Source: Gammaproteobacteria bacterium (GTDB lineage Bacteria; Pseudomonadota; Gammaproteobacteria; Pseudomonadales; Pseudohongiellaceae). From it: DNA of 64,000 nt. The DNA is taken from NCBI GenBank assembly GCA_030828385.1, contig JAURCS010000012.1, positions 1-64,000 of the forward strand, given 5' to 3'. Positions 1-8,245 of this stretch are shown one piece after another; the first letter of the stretch is position 1, and each line of letters begins with the position of its first letter. The notes under the pieces were generated by a model. The model was not told the origin of the DNA, ran no database searches, and was given only the letters and a program-made list of their open reading frames with translations. A program made the translations under genes and the position numbers.

Positions 1-1
1 A

Positions 2-418
2 GCCAAAGGCAAAAGTTTTCTTACAACCATGTTGCGTCTGATGTCTGAAAGAGATGAATTATCCATAGTAAATGACCAGTTCGGATCGCCCACGTCTGCG
101 CATTTACTGGCTCAAATAATCTGGGGTTTTGCCCTGGAGAACCACGGAATGGGTATTTACCATTGGTCGGATCGCGGGGTTATCACATGGTATGATTTTG
201 CTCTGGAAATATATTCCCAGGCCCGACAACTGGGAATACTAAAAAAAGAAGTCAATATCAAAGCAATAGCAACAAAAGACTATCCAACTCCCGCCGTCCG
301 GCCTTGTTATTCTGCCCTTGATTCCATTGCTACGGAAACGCTGTTGGGAGTAAAGACCAGCCCCTGGCAGGAAGAGATGCATAAGGTACTAAAAATAATT
401 AAAGACGATGACAAATAA
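2..418 (+). CDS. rfbD: dTDP-4-dehydrorhamnose reductase, C-terminal part (5' cut by window edge)
   Basis: The reading frame is open from base 2, so the gene starts outside the window and about 138 C-terminal residues remain of a family that is usually near 290-300. The visible part has the family's conserved block for the C-terminal domain (FLTTMLRL, then VNDQFGSPT), followed by GIYHWSDRGVITWYDFALEI and the late PRPxYSALD-like segment (VRPCYSALDS). The enzyme reduces dTDP-4-keto-L-rhamnose to dTDP-L-rhamnose in the cytoplasm, the last step of nucleotide-sugar synthesis for surface polysaccharide. Its 3' end overlaps rfbB by 11 bases, which indicates one operon. The internal ATG at 29 is not the true start. 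Confidence 0.9.
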   Translation, partial: AKGKSFLTTMLRLMSERDELSIVNDQFGSPTSAHLLAQIIWGFALENHGMGIYHWSDRGVITWYDFALEIYSQARQLGILKKEVNIKAIATKDYPTPAVRPCYSALDSIATETLLGVKTSPWQEEMHKVLKIIKDDDK

Positions 419-1505
419 TATGAAGAATTTACTTGTAACAGGGGGAGCCGGATTCATTGGCGCCAACTTTGTTCAGTACCAGTTTAACACTCATGATGAT
501 CTAAACATCATAGTACTGGACGCCCTGACCTATGCAGGCAATATCAATAATCTGAATCCTGTTAAAGATAATGAAAATTTTTCTTTCGTTCATGGCAATA
601 TTTGTGATCAGGCACTGGTAGAACAACTGCTGGAAAAGCATAGTGTGGATACGCTTGTTCACTTTGCGGCTGAGAGCCATGTTGATAGATCAATAACAGG
701 GCCAGATGCTTTTATAGAATCCAATATTGTTGGCACCCATAGTTTACTAAAAGCTGCCAGAAATATCTGGGAGAAAGCAGGAGGCTTTGACAATCGACGT
801 TTCCATCATGTTTCTACCGATGAAGTCTATGGCACCCTGGGTCCAAATGATCCTGCCTTCACCGAAACTACCCCTTATGCACCGAACTCTCCCTACGCTG
901 CCAGCAAGGCGGCTTCTGATCATCTGGTTAGAGCCTATCATCATACCTTCGGGCTTCCTGTCACCACCAGCAACTGCTCGAATAATTATGGTCCTTACCA
1001 GTTCCCGGAGAAACTTCTACCCCTCTGTCTGTTAAATATTCTTGCTGGCAAACCCTTGCCAATTTATGGGGATGGCCAGCAGGTAAGAGACTGGCTGCAT
1101 GTAGATGACCACAGCAGAGGTATTGAATTAGTGATTCAAGAGGGGGTATTAGGGGAGACTTACAATATCGGTGGCAATAATGAGTGGGCCAATATCGATA
1201 CAGTAAAACTTTTATGTAAAATCGTGGATAGTCTTTTTAAGGATAGCCCCGAATTAGCGCAACTTTTCCCTGACAGCCCTGCCAGTAAGGGTAAGTTAAG
1301 CCAGGACTTGATAACTTTTGTGACGGACAGACCGGGGCACGATGTGAGATATGCCATCAATGCTGCAAAAATTTCTACTGAACTGGGCTACGATCCACAA
1401 CATGAATTTCATGGTGGGCTGAAAGCAACCGTACTTTGGTATCTGGATAATGAAAACTGGTGGCGCACCGTACTGGATGGAAGTTATAGAACAGCTTATC
1501 CCTGA
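408..1505 (+). CDS. rfbB: dTDP-glucose 4,6-dehydratase
   Basis: Extended short-chain dehydrogenase that converts dTDP-glucose to dTDP-4-keto-6-deoxyglucose with bound NAD, in the dTDP-rhamnose pathway. The Rossmann motif GGAGFIG is at residues 12-18, the STDEVYG block with the catalytic Asp-Glu pair is at 136-142, and the YxxxK pair is Tyr163/Lys167. The following NCSNNYGPYQFPEKLLP segment is typical of this dehydratase. At 365 residues the length is normal. Two starts are possible: ATG 408, overlapping rfbD by 11 bases, or ATG 420, which gives the more usual N terminus MKNLLVTGG. Both fit coupling to rfbD. The rfbA and rfbC partners are probably upstream of the window. Confidence 0.95.
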   Translation: MTNNMKNLLVTGGAGFIGANFVQYQFNTHDDLNIIVLDALTYAGNINNLNPVKDNENFSFVHGNICDQALVEQLLEKHSVDTLVHFAAESHVDRSITGPDAFIESNIVGTHSLLKAARNIWEKAGGFDNRRFHHVSTDEVYGTLGPNDPAFTETTPYAPNSPYAASKAASDHLVRAYHHTFGLPVTTSNCSNNYGPYQFPEKLLPLCLLNILAGKPLPIYGDGQQVRDWLHVDDHSRGIELVIQEGVLGETYNIGGNNEWANIDTVKLLCKIVDSLFKDSPELAQLFPDSPASKGKLSQDLITFVTDRPGHDVRYAINAAKISTELGYDPQHEFHGGLKATVLWYLDNENWWRTVLDGSYRTAYP

Positions 1506-1530
1506 AGTAAATAAAGCTATAGTAAACCCT

Positions 1531-2136
1531 ATGAAAAAGATCCCTTTATATTTCCTTCTTTTGTCTTTTACTGTTTGGTCTGCAGCACAGGCAACAACAA
1601 TTCAGAAGTTTGAGTTTCAGGAGATCGTCGCTATTTCCGGGCTGATCGTTGAGGGCGAAGTGCTTTCTATCTCATATTTTGCCGAAGACGATCTCATCTA
1701 TACGCGGGTACTGATAAAAATTGATGATGTGCTCAAGGGGCTTGATCCAGGAGAATATATTGAACTGGATTTTCTGGGGGGAAAACAGGATGGAAAGTCT
1801 GTTCAGATTGCTGGTCAGGATATTCCCGAAAAGGGTGAAAGAGGTTTTTATTTTATAGAAGATCTTGCCATGAAATCGGTAAACCCGCTGGTCGGCTGGT
1901 CCCAGGGGCATTTTAAAATTGTCACAGATGCCAAGGGCAATCAGACCCTGGAGAAAAATTCTCAAGTTGATTCCCCGGCGCTACTGGATCTTAATAGCAG
2001 TAAAAATTCAGCACTGGCTAGAAAACTGCGCAATATGAAGTTCAGTAGTACCCTGGTTGAAAAGGCCTCATTTGTTCCCGCCACGCCCGATGAATTGCGT
2101 GAAGCCGTTATGGAACTGCTTAGCGGAGTTCAGTAG
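1531..2136 (+). CDS. secreted protein of unknown function
   Basis: I do not recognise the family. The chosen ATG at 1531 begins a clear Sec signal peptide (MKKIPLYFLLLSFTVWSAAQA, cut after about residue 21). The upstream in-frame ATG at 1450 would put 27 non-hydrophobic residues before it and overlap rfbB. The mature part is about 180 residues, rich in beta-prone and acidic stretches, with no cysteine pair or known catalytic motif. The segment GLIVEGEVLSISYF followed by YTRVLIKIDDVLKG resembles a small beta-sandwich. It ends one base into the GTG start of the metalloprotease gene, so the two are translationally coupled and probably act together outside the cytoplasm. Confidence 0.75.
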   Translation: MKKIPLYFLLLSFTVWSAAQATTIQKFEFQEIVAISGLIVEGEVLSISYFAEDDLIYTRVLIKIDDVLKGLDPGEYIELDFLGGKQDGKSVQIAGQDIPEKGERGFYFIEDLAMKSVNPLVGWSQGHFKIVTDAKGNQTLEKNSQVDSPALLDLNSSKNSALARKLRNMKFSSTLVEKASFVPATPDELREAVMELLSGVQ

Positions 2137-3584
2137 TGCGAAAATCCACAGGCATAATCCTGTTCCTTATGTTATTGCCATTTATGGCACTGGCATACAA
2201 CCTTGATGGTAATCGCTGGCCAAACGGTCAGGCGACTTTCCATGTCAATATTCCCGGGACTGCGCCATCGGGCGTTTCATGGAATGAAGGTTTCGAAGAT
2301 GCCCTGGCACAATGGTCAGAACAAACCGATTTTTCTTTTCTGATTAATCGCTCCTATATGGATCCCTGTGAAGGATTCACTCCCAGCGCCAATAGTTCCG
2401 GGTTCCCGAATGGCAATGGCGACGCCATTAATGGCACTGATTTCACTGATGATGTCTGTGGCAATGAATTTGGACTCGGGGTGTTGGCAATTACGCTTTC
2501 CATCGCCTTGCCAGGTAACCTGGGATTTGCCCTGATCGACCAGACTGACATTCTTTTCAATAATGCTTTTGACTGGGATATATACTCGGGACCTCGACGT
2601 TCCGAAGTTGATTTCAGCCGTGTCGCCCTGCATGAATTAGGGCATGCTATCGGGCTTGGCCATGAAAGCAGCGAGCAGGCAATGATGGCGCCCTCTATCG
2701 GTGACCTGGATTCACTCCAGCCTGATGACATAGCGGGGGCAAATTCTCTTTATGGCGGCCCGGGCGACTGTGAAATTTTAACGATCGGTATTAATTCGGT
2801 ACTTCAGGATTCGCTCAAGCAAGGCGACTGTTCCGTGCTGGAGTTATATGGTGGCGGGCAGGATACCAGTTTTGTCGATACCTACAGTTTTAGCCTGGTC
2901 ACAGAAACCAGTCTGAGCATCATGATGGAGTCTTCTGCGCTCGATTCGGTTCTGCTGCTTACCGACACCAAGCTCAATGGCGTGGATTTTGACGATAATT
3001 CTGCCGGTAAATGTGATGCTTTGATCAAAGGCACTTTTCCAGCCGGCGACTACCTGCTTCTCGCCAATACTTTTGTAGAGCCCGTTACCTGCCCGGGAAA
3101 TACTGGAAACTATAAAATCAGTATTTCTGACAATACATTGCCTATTTTAAACCGCTCTCGCTCTATCTCGGGTTCACCTACCAACAGCATTTTCCATGGC
3201 GGTGCGACATCGGATGGATTGAATTACAAGTCCAGCTTTCTGGCCTCTGAAGGCATCAATGTATCCGCCAGTGTGCAACCAGACCCTGCCCACGTGGGAG
3301 AAGCAGCGGCATTCTACATGCTTATTCAGTTGAGCAGTGGAGAAAAGCTGGCAAAAACTACTGCGGGTAAATTCATTCTGTTGGACAAATTATCAAGTAT
3401 CCCGCCATTTAAACTCACCAATAGCCTGACTTCGAAACAGGACATCGCCATCTTGAAGAACCTGAAAGGGGAAAAGTTTGGTGTCAGCAATCTGGGGGTC
3501 GATGTTTTTCTTGGTTATTCTCTTGATTCAGCCCCGGGTGAAATCTATTTTAATGGCAAGCCAATCTCTTTTTTCATCGATTAG
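2136..3584 (+). CDS. secreted matrixin-like zinc metalloprotease with C-terminal beta domains
   Basis: The start is GTG at 2136, overlapping the preceding stop codon by one base. A short signal peptide (about residues 1-20) is followed by a matrixin-type catalytic domain. The zinc site is HELGHAIGLGH with His166, Glu167, His170 and His176, matching the HExxHxxGxxH metzincin pattern. The Met-turn is probably AMMAPS shortly after it. Residues about 215-330 look like a pre-peptidase C-terminal (PPC) domain, with paired cysteines and the GDYLLLAN type of strand. The last 140 residues are a further beta-rich domain I cannot name. I infer an exported endopeptidase. The substrate is unknown, and the coupled upstream secreted protein could be an inhibitor or partner. 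Confidence 0.85.
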   Translation: MRKSTGIILFLMLLPFMALAYNLDGNRWPNGQATFHVNIPGTAPSGVSWNEGFEDALAQWSEQTDFSFLINRSYMDPCEGFTPSANSSGFPNGNGDAINGTDFTDDVCGNEFGLGVLAITLSIALPGNLGFALIDQTDILFNNAFDWDIYSGPRRSEVDFSRVALHELGHAIGLGHESSEQAMMAPSIGDLDSLQPDDIAGANSLYGGPGDCEILTIGINSVLQDSLKQGDCSVLELYGGGQDTSFVDTYSFSLVTETSLSIMMESSALDSVLLLTDTKLNGVDFDDNSAGKCDALIKGTFPAGDYLLLANTFVEPVTCPGNTGNYKISISDNTLPILNRSRSISGSPTNSIFHGGATSDGLNYKSSFLASEGINVSASVQPDPAHVGEAAAFYMLIQLSSGEKLAKTTAGKFILLDKLSSIPPFKLTNSLTSKQDIAILKNLKGEKFGVSNLGVDVFLGYSLDSAPGEIYFNGKPISFFID

Positions 3585-3748
3585 TCCCGGACTTAACAAC
3601 ACAGTGAACCGGTGATCTGTGAGTACCGTATTGACACAAATACAGGTATAATTTCGGCCTCAAAATTCACCAGGTACCTGATATTTTATCTCACTAGAGC
3701 TAACAGTGAGGAGATTTCAGTGCTGACATCAAAGCAAGAGGAATTACA

Positions 3749-4192
3749 GTGATTCAACAATCTGGATCAGCTTTTTCAAAATACGGACTAGTGGCTGCGT
3801 TTCTGCTGGTATTTTCCGGCGCATTGTTTGCCGCTTCAAATGACAAAATAATTGAACGCATAGCGCCTGCAGGCTCAGTCTGTATGATTGGAGATTCCTG
3901 TGCTGGTGGCGTTTCCGTTGCCTCAGCGGGGGGTGCTGCTGGCGCGCTGGACCCTGAGCAAACCTACAATACCTATTGTGTGGCCTGTCATGGTACCGGG
4001 GCTAATAATTCACCTGTCTTCGGCGATGCCGCTGCCTGGCAGCCGCGTATAGACAAGGGTATGGACACGCTGTATTCGAACGCAGTGAATGGTTTTAATA
4101 ATGGTGCTATGCCCGTCAAAGGCCTGTGTATGAGCTGCTCTGATGATGATGTCAAAGCTGCCGTAGATTATATTCTCTCTTCTGTTCAATAA
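3749..4192 (+). CDS. periplasmic cytochrome c5-like protein
   Basis: A small exported c-type cytochrome of 147 residues from a GTG start, preceded by a purine-rich ribosome site (AAGAGGAA) at 3735-3742. The signal peptide covers roughly residues 1-28. The haem attachment motif CVACH has Cys77, Cys80 and His81. The distal segment GAMPVKGLCMSCSDDDV holds the axial methionine and the extra cysteine pair that is typical of cytochrome c5. It should shuttle electrons in the periplasm, but no oxidase or reductase neighbour shows its partner. It is a single-gene transcription unit closed by the terminator at 4224-4263. Confidence 0.87.
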   Translation: MIQQSGSAFSKYGLVAAFLLVFSGALFAASNDKIIERIAPAGSVCMIGDSCAGGVSVASAGGAAGALDPEQTYNTYCVACHGTGANNSPVFGDAAAWQPRIDKGMDTLYSNAVNGFNNGAMPVKGLCMSCSDDDVKAAVDYILSSVQ

Positions 4193-4223
4193 GACAAACC
4201 ATCAGGTTCTGATTGCTTACCTG

Positions 4224-4263
4224 TTTTTCGGCTTTCTTTTCACCAGAGAAAGCCGAAAATTTT
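4224..4263 (+). terminator. rho-independent terminator after the cytochrome c5 gene
   Basis: A 12-base perfect stem, TTTTCGGCTTTC (4225-4236) with GAAAGCCGAAAA (4248-4259), encloses an 11-base loop and is followed by TTTT. It lies 32 bases after the cytochrome stop and before the comM promoter region. The A-rich 5' side suggests it could work in both directions. Confidence 0.8.
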
Positions 4264-4274
4264 CCACCATGTGT

Positions 4275-4303
4275 TTGCTAAAGCACAATTTCTAAACTAT
4301 TAA
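4275..4303 (+). promoter_or_regulatory. candidate sigma70 promoter of comM
   Basis: TTGCTA at 4275-4280 and TATTAA at 4298-4303 are separated by 17 bases. Each hexamer matches four of six consensus positions. The predicted transcript would start near 4310 and include the palindrome at 4317-4335 in its leader. This is by-eye matching only. Confidence 0.35.
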
Positions 4304-4316
4304 TGAAGTGATAATT

Positions 4317-4335
4317 TCAGGCTGATCTAGCCTGA
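4317..4335 (+). repeat. 19-bp palindrome in the comM leader
   Basis: TCAGGCT (4317-4323) and AGCCTGA (4329-4335) are perfect inverted repeats around GATCT. The palindrome sits just after the predicted comM start of transcription and 28 bases before the ATG. It could be a regulator site or an RNA hairpin. It has no T-tract, so it is not a terminator. Confidence 0.5.
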
Positions 4336-4363
4336 TAGCCATATTTTGCTCAGGGATCGAGTA

Positions 4364-5869
4364 ATGTCACTTGCCGTTGTAATTACCCGTGCCAATATAG
4401 GTATCGATGCGCCAGAAATTCGCGTTGAAGTACATCTATCCAATGGGCTTCCGGGTTTTTCCATTGTAGGCCTGCCGGAAACTGCGGTAAAAGAAAGCAA
4501 GGAAAGAGTCAGAAGTGCATTGTTAAACTCTCAGCTGGAGTTTCCCGCCAAACGTATCACGCTTAATCTTGCTCCCGCCGATTTACCTAAAAGTGGAGGA
4601 CGTTATGACCTGGCAATAGCCATTGGTATTCTGGCAGCATCCGGGCAGATAGCCACAGAGGTTCTGGAAAATGTGGAATTCCTCGGCGAGCTGGGTTTAT
4701 CAGGAGAAGTAAGAAGCGTCACCGCAGCATTACCAGGTATTATTGCTGCACACCGAGCAGGGCATGTGGTCATTCTTCCCAAGGGTAATGGCAAGGAAGC
4801 AGGCTTGCTCAAGTCCGGCAGCTCATTTCTGGCGGGCCACCTGCTTGATGTCATCAGCCATTTAAAACAAATTCAAGGCCTTGAAAAAGTAAGCCCCGTT
4901 ACTCTGGGTAAGCCCAATTTTACTGAGGACATGAAGGATGTTATCGGGCAGGCGGTGGCGCGTCGTGCCTTGATGATTGCCGCGGCAGGCAATCATAATT
5001 TACTGTTTCAGGGTCCTCCCGGTACCGGTAAAACCATGCTGGCAAGTCGGATATGTTCCATTTTACCGGTGATGGAAGAAAGCAGTGCACTTGAAGTGGC
5101 GGCGCTGTGGTCCATTGCTTCGCGCGGATTTGAGCCTGAGGCATGGCGTATTCCCCCTTTCCGGGCACCCCATCATACGGCGTCCGCAGTTGCCCTGGTT
5201 GGCGGCGGAAGCACATTGAAAATTGGTGAAATCTCCCTGGCTCACCGCGGTGTTTTATTCCTCGATGAGCTCCCGGAGTTCAGCCCGAAAGTGCTTGAAG
5301 TGCTCAGAGAGCCACTGGAATCGGGGTATATCTCCATTTCCCGTGCCAGTTACCAGGTGCGTTTGCCGGCGAGATTCCAGTTAATAGCAGCAATGAATCC
5401 CTGTCCCTGTGGCTATCTGGGAGACCCGGAAAGGCCATGTCGCTGTAGTCCGGAAAAGATAATGCGTTATCAATCCAGGGTGTCCGGTCCGCTACTGGAC
5501 AGAATTGATCTTCATGTCCAGGTTCCCCGATTAAATGATCATGAAAGAAATCATTTAATGTCGGCGAAAACACCGTCCTCGGAAAACAGTGATTGCATGC
5601 GCAAAAGAGTGACGCGGGCGCGACAGCGGCAACTGGATAGAGGAGGTAAAACCAATGCAGCACTTGGGCAATCGGAAATACTCCGCCTCTGCAGGTTATC
5701 GTCCAGAGATGAAGATTATCTGAAACAAGCCATGCAGCAGCTAAAATTATTAACCCGGGCTTTTTTCAGAATACTGAGGATGGCCCGCACCATTGCCGAC
5801 CTGGATGACGCTGCCGATATACAAAAGCAGCATTTGCTGGAGGCTATTGCTTTTCGTTTTCCGCGCTAG
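4364..5869 (+). CDS. comM: ComM/YifB family AAA ATPase (competence-associated helicase)
   Basis: 501 residues, the normal length. The N terminus (AVVITRANIGIDAPEIRVEVHL, GLPGFSIVGLPETAVKESKERV) is the Lon-protease-S5-like domain of the Mg-chelatase-related YifB family. Walker A GPPGTGKT is at residues 217-224, and the ATPase core contains GEISLAHRGVLFLDELPEF, with Walker B, and the AMNPCPCG and RISGPLLDRIDLH-type signatures. The known family member is a hexameric helicase that promotes branch migration of incoming DNA during natural transformation. ATG 4364 is preferred to the TTG at 4346 because it starts the conserved MSLAVV sequence. The stop codon overlaps that of convergent ubiK. Confidence 0.93.
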   Translation: MSLAVVITRANIGIDAPEIRVEVHLSNGLPGFSIVGLPETAVKESKERVRSALLNSQLEFPAKRITLNLAPADLPKSGGRYDLAIAIGILAASGQIATEVLENVEFLGELGLSGEVRSVTAALPGIIAAHRAGHVVILPKGNGKEAGLLKSGSSFLAGHLLDVISHLKQIQGLEKVSPVTLGKPNFTEDMKDVIGQAVARRALMIAAAGNHNLLFQGPPGTGKTMLASRICSILPVMEESSALEVAALWSIASRGFEPEAWRIPPFRAPHHTASAVALVGGGSTLKIGEISLAHRGVLFLDELPEFSPKVLEVLREPLESGYISISRASYQVRLPARFQLIAAMNPCPCGYLGDPERPCRCSPEKIMRYQSRVSGPLLDRIDLHVQVPRLNDHERNHLMSAKTPSSENSDCMRKRVTRARQRQLDRGGKTNAALGQSEILRLCRLSSRDEDYLKQAMQQLKLLTRAFFRILRMARTIADLDDAADIQKQHLLEAIAFRFPR

Positions 5870-6123
5870 CCATTGGATCCCTGGCCTTGGGCCTTTTCCA
5901 TTGCGTGTATTTTTTCTTCCAGTTGCGCAATGGTTTGCTCGGCCCGTTCGAGCACTTTTAACTGGGCATCAAACTCATCCCGCGTGACCAGATCAAGTCG
6001 GGAAAAGGCCGTTTGCAGAGCCTCATGTATATTTTTTTCGACATCATTTCTAAGGCTCTGAGCCATGGGCGTCATAGCGGCGATTTTGTTGCTCAGATCA
6101 TTGAGGAACTCATTGTTTAACAT
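5866..6123 (-). CDS. ubiK: ubiquinone biosynthesis accessory factor UbiK (YqiC family)
   Basis: 85 residues from the ATG at 6123. The longer frame from 6150 adds nine unlikely residues. The N-terminal amphipathic helix (NEFLNDLSNKIAAM) and C-terminal coiled coil (EFDAQLKVLERAEQTIAQLEEKI) are the family's two elements. The trimeric family member binds lipid and helps ubiquinone assembly with UbiJ. Pairing ubiK next to a PII gene and comM is commonly seen in gammaproteobacteria. Its stop overlaps that of comM by four bases on the opposite strand, leaving no room for a terminator between the convergent genes. Confidence 0.87.
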   Translation of the reverse strand: MLNNEFLNDLSNKIAAMTPMAQSLRNDVEKNIHEALQTAFSRLDLVTRDEFDAQLKVLERAEQTIAQLEEKIHAMEKAQGQGSNG

Positions 6124-6196
6124 AGTTTTTTCCTTGGCTTGTTGACGCAAATTTTAATCCAGGTAGAGCGCACGGGGAATCGTTTTTTTAGCTTAA

Positions 6197-6604
<408 letters not shown>

Positions 6605-6622
6605 CGCTTCCTGCCTCACGTC

Positions 6623-7345
6623 TCATTGCCCCCACAGGTATTGGAACAGGCTCAGCGCGACTACTGGTGCGGTCTCAGTCCTCATGGTTCTGGGACCAAG
6701 GTTTAATCCGAAAAAGCCCTTGTCTTTGGCAAGGGCTTTTTCGTTGCCAGAGATTCCGCCTTCCGGACCAATTAAAAAGGCAATCGATTCAGGTTTGGTT
6801 ATTTCCTCAAGCTTTCCATGCTGCTCCTGATCCAGAAGAAATTTATACTGGCAATCAACCTGGTTCAACCACTGCTCAATTGAAAGTGGTGCATGAATAA
6901 CAGGCGGAATTACACGGCCACTTTGTTCGCTGGCGCTGATACTGATTTGCTGCCAGTGAGCACGTCTTTTATCTGCTCTTTTGTCATCCAGTTTTACCTC
7001 GCAGTGCTCTGTAAATAGCGGTTGAATAATGTTCACACCCAGCTCGGTGCTTTTCTGGATTACAAAATCCATTCGATCTCCTCTGGAAATCCCAATTCCC
7101 AGATGGGTTTCAAGAGTCGATTCAGTGCCAGGGTTCTTGCCCTCACCGAGGCTTACCAAGCCGGATTTTTTATTGATATCCGTGAGCGTACCTGGAAACT
7201 CCATGCCGGAGCCATCGAAGGCCACCAATGTCATGCCGGGCTTCATGCGCAGAACCGCTGCAAGATAATGGGCACTGCGTGCATCCAGTAAAATCTCACT
7301 ATTGGTTTCCAGTGGTTGGGGTAAATATATTCGAGGTATTCGCAT
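6623..7345 (-). CDS. rsmE: 16S rRNA (uracil1498-N3)-methyltransferase RsmE
   Basis: 240 residues. The N-terminal PUA-like domain (RIYLPQPL, HYLAAVLRMKPGMTLVAFDG) precedes a SPOUT methyltransferase domain with GISRGDRMDFVIQKSTELGV, the AdoMet-binding IGPEGG at 193-197 and the knot segment NLGPRTMRTETA at 215-226. It methylates U1498 in the decoding region of 16S rRNA. It is divergent from the DUF1499 gene and convergent with glnB. A 14-base perfect inverted repeat with T-runs on both strands lies inside its 3' region at 6709-6743. Confidence 0.95.
   Translation of the reverse strand: MRIPRIYLPQPLETNSEILLDARSAHYLAAVLRMKPGMTLVAFDGSGMEFPGTLTDINKKSGLVSLGEGKNPGTESTLETHLGIGISRGDRMDFVIQKSTELGVNIIQPLFTEHCEVKLDDKRADKRRAHWQQISISASEQSGRVIPPVIHAPLSIEQWLNQVDCQYKFLLDQEQHGKLEEITKPESIAFLIGPEGGISGNEKALAKDKGFFGLNLGPRTMRTETAPVVALSLFQYLWGQ
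6709..6743. terminator. terminator-like perfect inverted repeat inside the rsmE coding region
   Basis: CGAAAAAGCCCTTG (6709-6722) and CAAGGGCTTTTTCG (6730-6743) are exact complements around a 7-base loop. On the plus strand it gives a GC stem followed by five Ts, about 105 bases after the glnB stop, so it may end the glnB transcript. On the minus strand it would act within rsmE, encoding the segment around EKALAKDKGFF. Confidence 0.55.
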
Positions 7346-7473
7346 ATCCGGTAATCAGTTTCCGTAATAAAGCCGATGAGACTAGCCGCGATATTATGCA
7401 CCAGGGGAAAAGATTTCTCCTACGTAGAAAGTCTTGTTATGATAATTTTCGATAAGATTTCCCCAGGCATTCC

Positions 7474-8208
7474 ATGAACAAAGTCATTTTCCCCATTGTT
7501 ACATTGATCGGGTTTCTCTCCCTGGTAATGCTTTATCTGGCCGGAGCTGGCTACAGCGGAGGTAGCTTTGAACTGTCTCAGGCATTTACTTTATTGCGCT
7601 ATGCTGCCCTTCTCGGTATTACCAGTACCGCGCTGGTGATTTTTTACCTGCTCCGGAAACGTCCGGCAGGTATTCAGGTTTTTGTGCTTTTCCTCTCGGC
7701 TCTGGCTGGCCTCACCGCATTCTATCTGCCTTATAGACAGCAGCAGATTGCGAGAACTGTACCTCCCATCCATGACATTACTACCAGCATTGAAAATCCA
7801 CCGGCATTTGTTGCCATTGCGCCTCTTCGGGCAAGCGCACCCAATCCAGCAGAATATCTGGGAGGAGAAACGTCAGAGTTACAACGTCAGTTCTATCCTG
7901 ACATTATGACCAGAGTATATATCCAGTCACCTGACGAAGTGTTTGCTGCCGTCACTGCTGTGGCTCAGGAAATGGGCTGGGAAATTGTGGATGCCGACAA
8001 TGCAGAAGGACGAGTCGAGGCGACCGTTACCACAAAATGGTTTGGCTTCAAGGATGATGTAGTGGTGAGGATAATCAGCGGTACTGCCAGTTCCACCGTT
8101 TTGGATGTGCGCAGTAAATCACGAGTAGGGCGCAGCGATATTGGCGTTAACGCTAATCGTATCAGGGATTTCATTACCAGACTCAACAGCAAGTTGGGGA
8201 TGGATTAA
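7474..8208 (+). CDS. DUF1499 family membrane protein
   Basis: 244 residues. Three hydrophobic segments (about residues 5-25, 43-60 and 70-90) anchor the protein, followed by a soluble DUF1499 domain that starts at PPIHDITTSIENPP and ends with the family's DVRSKSRVGRSDIGVNANRIRDF signature. The biochemical role of DUF1499 is not established; some members are small lipoproteins or membrane proteins near stress genes. The ATG at 7474 directly precedes the first membrane segment. The gene is monocistronic, divergent from rsmE and convergent with ribA. Confidence 0.82.
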   Translation: MNKVIFPIVTLIGFLSLVMLYLAGAGYSGGSFELSQAFTLLRYAALLGITSTALVIFYLLRKRPAGIQVFVLFLSALAGLTAFYLPYRQQQIARTVPPIHDITTSIENPPAFVAIAPLRASAPNPAEYLGGETSELQRQFYPDIMTRVYIQSPDEVFAAVTAVAQEMGWEIVDADNAEGRVEATVTTKWFGFKDDVVVRIISGTASSTVLDVRSKSRVGRSDIGVNANRIRDFITRLNSKLGMD

Positions 8209-8228
8209 AAGCCAGCAGCAGGCTTTTT
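8207..8228. terminator. weak terminator between DUF1499 gene and ribA
   Basis: AAAAGCC (8207-8213) pairs with GGCTTTT (8221-8227) around AGCAGCA and is followed by a further T. The stem is only seven pairs, with three G-C. It lies between convergent genes and could serve both. Confidence 0.45.
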
Positions 8229-8245
8229 CCTGTAAGGGTGTTTAC

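Noticed and set aside
3631-3652. TTGACA and TATAAT near the cytochrome c5 gene as a sigma70 promoter
   Set aside because: Both hexamers are perfect but only 10 bases apart, far less than the 16-18 needed. The -10 might pair with a poorer upstream -35, which I could not find.
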